Below, in pieces: positions 13,114-15,076 of a stretch of 15,076 bases of DNA; within the stretch, counting starts at the first letter, position 1, and every line of letters begins with the position of its first letter. The notes under the pieces are model-generated. The model was not told the origin of the DNA and ran no database searches. It worked only from the letters and a program-made list of their open reading frames with translations. A program made the position numbers and the translations under genes. Origin of the DNA: Hungatella sp. UBA3147. Its GTDB lineage: Bacteria > Bacillota > Clostridia > Lachnospirales > Lachnospiraceae. Where the stretch lies: contig DEYX01000115.1 of NCBI GenBank assembly GCA_002365025.1, forward strand, positions 1-15,076, given 5' to 3'.

Positions 13114-14465
13114 AAATCATAATCGTGGGTTGCGGTAAGGTAGGTGCAACCCTGGCAGAACAGCTGAACAATGAGCATCATGATATTATGCTCATTGATA
13201 AAAGCGCAGATGTCATTAACTCCATTACGGAGAGAATCGATGTCATGGGCGTCGTGGGAAATGGGGCAGTTTATAAAGTACAGATGGAGGCAGGGATTCA
13301 GGAGACAGATCTTTTAATTGCCACAACTAATTCCGACGAGCTGAATATGCTATGCTGCCTGATTGCGAAGAAGGCAGGAGACTGTCATACCATTGCCAGG
13401 ATCCGTAATCCGGAATATCACTCTGAAATCAACTATATCAGGGAAGAGCTTGGACTTTCTCTGGCTATTAATCCGGAGATGGCTGCAGCCATGGAAATTG
13501 CCAGGCTGCTCCGGTTTCCGTCTGCAATCAAAATTGATACGTTTGCCAAGGGCAGGATTGAAATCTTGAAATTCCTGGTGCCGGATCATTCCATCCTTCA
13601 TAACATGAGGGTGCGGGAGGTTCTGTCAAAGCTCCATTGCAATGTGCTGATCTGTGCCATTGAGCATGGCAGTGAAGTCATCATTCCAAGCGGAGAATCC
13701 GTTATGATGGCAGGAGATAAGATATCGTTTATCGCATCACCTGCAGAAGCCAACGAGTTCTTCAAACAGGCAGGTATTGATAACAATACAATTCGGACAG
13801 TAATGATGGTAGGCGGCGGAAAGATTACATATTATGTGGCAAAATTGCTGGAAAGTACAAAGATCAACGTAAAGATTCTGGAGCAGAATATGGAGCGCTG
13901 CAATGAACTGAGCGAGCTTCTTCCAAAGGCTATGGTCATACATGGAGATGCTTCTGATCAGGAACTGCTGCTTCAGGAAGGAATCGGTCAGATCGATGCC
14001 TTCGCTTCTCTTACCGGATTTGACGAGGAGAACATCATGCTTACTCTTTATGCAGCAAGCCAGTCCAAGGCAAAACTTATTACAAAAGTAAACCGGATCG
14101 CTTTTGAAAATGTCATTGATTCCATGAATTTAGGCAGTGTGATTTATCCCAAGCTCATCACGAGTGAGACCATTCTCCAATACGTCCGCGCCATGCAGAA
14201 TTCCATGGGGAGCAATGTGGAGACCCTCTATAAAATTGTGGCGGACCGGGCGGAAGCTTTGGAATTCCGGGTTGCTAATGAGCCTAGTATCGTAGGGATT
14301 CCACTTGAAAAGCTTGAGCTTAAAAACAACCTTCTTGTGGCCTTTATCAACCGGAAGGGACAGTTTATCAGTCCCCGCGGAAAGGACACATTGGAGGAAG
14401 GCGACCGGGTGATCGTAGTCACCACGGTGACCGGGCTTAATGACTTAAAGGACATACTAAGGTAG
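13110..14465 (+). CDS. trkA: Trk potassium uptake regulatory subunit TrkA
   Basis: This 451-residue cytoplasmic protein gates the TrkH channel by binding NAD(H) or other nucleotides. It has two RCK halves, as in full-length TrkA (about 450). The first Rossmann motif is VGCGKVG (Gly7, Gly9, Gly12) with Asp30 in MLIDKS, the ribose-binding acid. The second half starts near residue 228 with VMMVGGGKITYYVAKLLE, where the third glycine of the motif is Thr, and continues with VIHGDASDQELLLQEGI. RCK_C domains follow each half (about 140-220 and 370-451). It starts at ATG 13110, overlapping the RNase stop by four bases, with AAGGAG at 13092-13097. The next gene encodes TrkH, which confirms the role. 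Linkage to RNase E/G is unusual in my knowledge of this gene group. Confidence 0.94.
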   Translation: MKIIIVGCGKVGATLAEQLNNEHHDIMLIDKSADVINSITERIDVMGVVGNGAVYKVQMEAGIQETDLLIATTNSDELNMLCCLIAKKAGDCHTIARIRNPEYHSEINYIREELGLSLAINPEMAAAMEIARLLRFPSAIKIDTFAKGRIEILKFLVPDHSILHNMRVREVLSKLHCNVLICAIEHGSEVIIPSGESVMMAGDKISFIASPAEANEFFKQAGIDNNTIRTVMMVGGGKITYYVAKLLESTKINVKILEQNMERCNELSELLPKAMVIHGDASDQELLLQEGIGQIDAFASLTGFDEENIMLTLYAASQSKAKLITKVNRIAFENVIDSMNLGSVIYPKLITSETILQYVRAMQNSMGSNVETLYKIVADRAEALEFRVANEPSIVGIPLEKLELKNNLLVAFINRKGQFISPRGKDTLEEGDRVIVVTTVTGLNDLKDILR

Positions 14466-14481
14466 AAAAGGCGAAAAGGCT

Positions 14482-15076
14482 ATGAATAAAAAGGTTATCA
14501 TCTATCTGATGGGCTGGATTTTAAATATTGAGGCAGTTTTTATGTTGCTGCCGTGTGTCACTGCATTGATCTACAGAGAAACCAGCGGTTTTTGGTTTCT
14601 GGCAGTTATGGCTGTTTGCGGAGGCATTGGTATTATTTTAACACGCAAAAAGCCTGACAACATGGTTTTCTTTGCAAAAGAAGGCTTTGTTTCCGTTGCA
14701 TTAAGCTGGATTGTCTTAAGCTTTTTTGGGGCAATGCCCTTTTATTTAAGTGGGGAGATCCCCAGATTTGAAGATGCCATGTTTGAGGTGATTTCCGGCT
14801 TTACGACTACCGGATCCAGTATTTTGACAGATGTGGAATCTCTTTCCCAATGCATGATTATGTGGAGGAGCTTTACCCACTGGATTGGAGGTATGGGGGT
14901 TCTGGTATTTATTTTATCCCTCTTACCTCTTTCCGGCGGTTATAATATGTACATTATGAAGGCAGAAAGCCCTGGCCCTTCCGTAGGAAAACTGGTGCCA
15001 AGGGTGCGGTCGACCGCTAAAATCCTTTATACAATCTATTTATTTATGACGATGCTGCAGATCATTCTTCTGCTGA
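14482..15076 (+). CDS. trkH: Trk potassium uptake channel TrkH, 5' part
   Basis: This is the first 198 residues of the membrane channel that takes up potassium together with TrkA. The gene runs past the window end; family members have about 480 residues. Visible marks are an N-terminal membrane hairpin (VIIYLMGWILNIEAVFMLLP and FWFLAVMAVCGGIGIIL), a following helix (FVSVALSWIVLSFFGAMPFYL), and the first selectivity-filter loop VISGFTTTGSSIL with TTTGSS at residues 108-113. FTHWIGGMGVLVFILSLLP and the later segment TAKILYTIYLFMTMLQIILLL are typical TrkH. The ATG at 14482 lies 16 bases after the TrkA stop; the upstream GAAAAGG is a modest ribosome site. Together with TrkA it forms one operon unit. 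Confidence 0.93.
   Translation, partial: MNKKVIIYLMGWILNIEAVFMLLPCVTALIYRETSGFWFLAVMAVCGGIGIILTRKKPDNMVFFAKEGFVSVALSWIVLSFFGAMPFYLSGEIPRFEDAMFEVISGFTTTGSSILTDVESLSQCMIMWRSFTHWIGGMGVLVFILSLLPLSGGYNMYIMKAESPGPSVGKLVPRVRSTAKILYTIYLFMTMLQIILLL

Noticed and set aside
1..15076. CRISPR arrays, insertion sequences, prophage or attachment sites
   Set aside because: I saw no regularly spaced repeats, transposase, integrase or phage genes anywhere in the window.

Overview
The window looks like chromosomal DNA of a Gram-positive, Clostridia-type bacterium, most likely a Lachnospiraceae-like anaerobe. The reasons are strong AGGAGG-type ribosome binding sites, several TTG starts, moderately AT-rich codon use, PTS and PRD-type regulation, and the radical SAM / DUF2344 / RNase E/G gene set that is common in that group. 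This assignment is inference from gene content; no rRNA gene is present. All genes lie on the + strand.

Layout: (1) 1-624 is the 3' part of a lactonase-family beta-propeller gene, followed by a strong terminator at 679-724. (2) 625-1031 is a regulatory gap with a second terminator-like hairpin, an inverted repeat, an extended -10 promoter and a leader hairpin. (3) 1032-8307 is an eight-gene carbohydrate operon: galactitol-type PTS IIA, IIB and IIC, an MtlR-like PRD regulator, a class II aldolase, a histidine phosphatase, and DhaK-like and DhaL-like kinase subunits. It ends at a 13-bp perfect terminator hairpin at 8341-8373. (4) 8504-9196 is a DUF1275 membrane protein with its own consensus promoter. 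(5) 9359-15076 is a tightly coupled run: B12-binding-type radical SAM protein, DUF2344 partner, short RNase E/G, TrkA, and TrkH, which is cut by the window end.

The sugar operon is the most interesting part. It has a GatABC-type transporter but no polyol dehydrogenase, no tagatose-6-phosphate kinase and no GatY/GatZ aldolase, so galactitol is probably not the substrate. One reading that fits the gene set is this. The PTS phosphorylates a sugar on its terminal carbon. The class II aldolase splits the sugar phosphate into a phosphorylated aldehyde and an unphosphorylated ketone such as dihydroxyacetone. The DhaK/DhaL pair then phosphorylates the ketone. The histidine phosphatase would remove a dead-end phosphate. 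The DhaK-like and DhaL-like proteins keep the main catalytic residues but differ at several positions near the active site, and no DhaM is present, so their substrate and phosphate donor are open questions.

The downstream block pairs an RNA-related module (radical SAM, DUF2344, RNase E/G) with potassium uptake (TrkA, TrkH). The genes overlap or nearly abut, which suggests co-translation.
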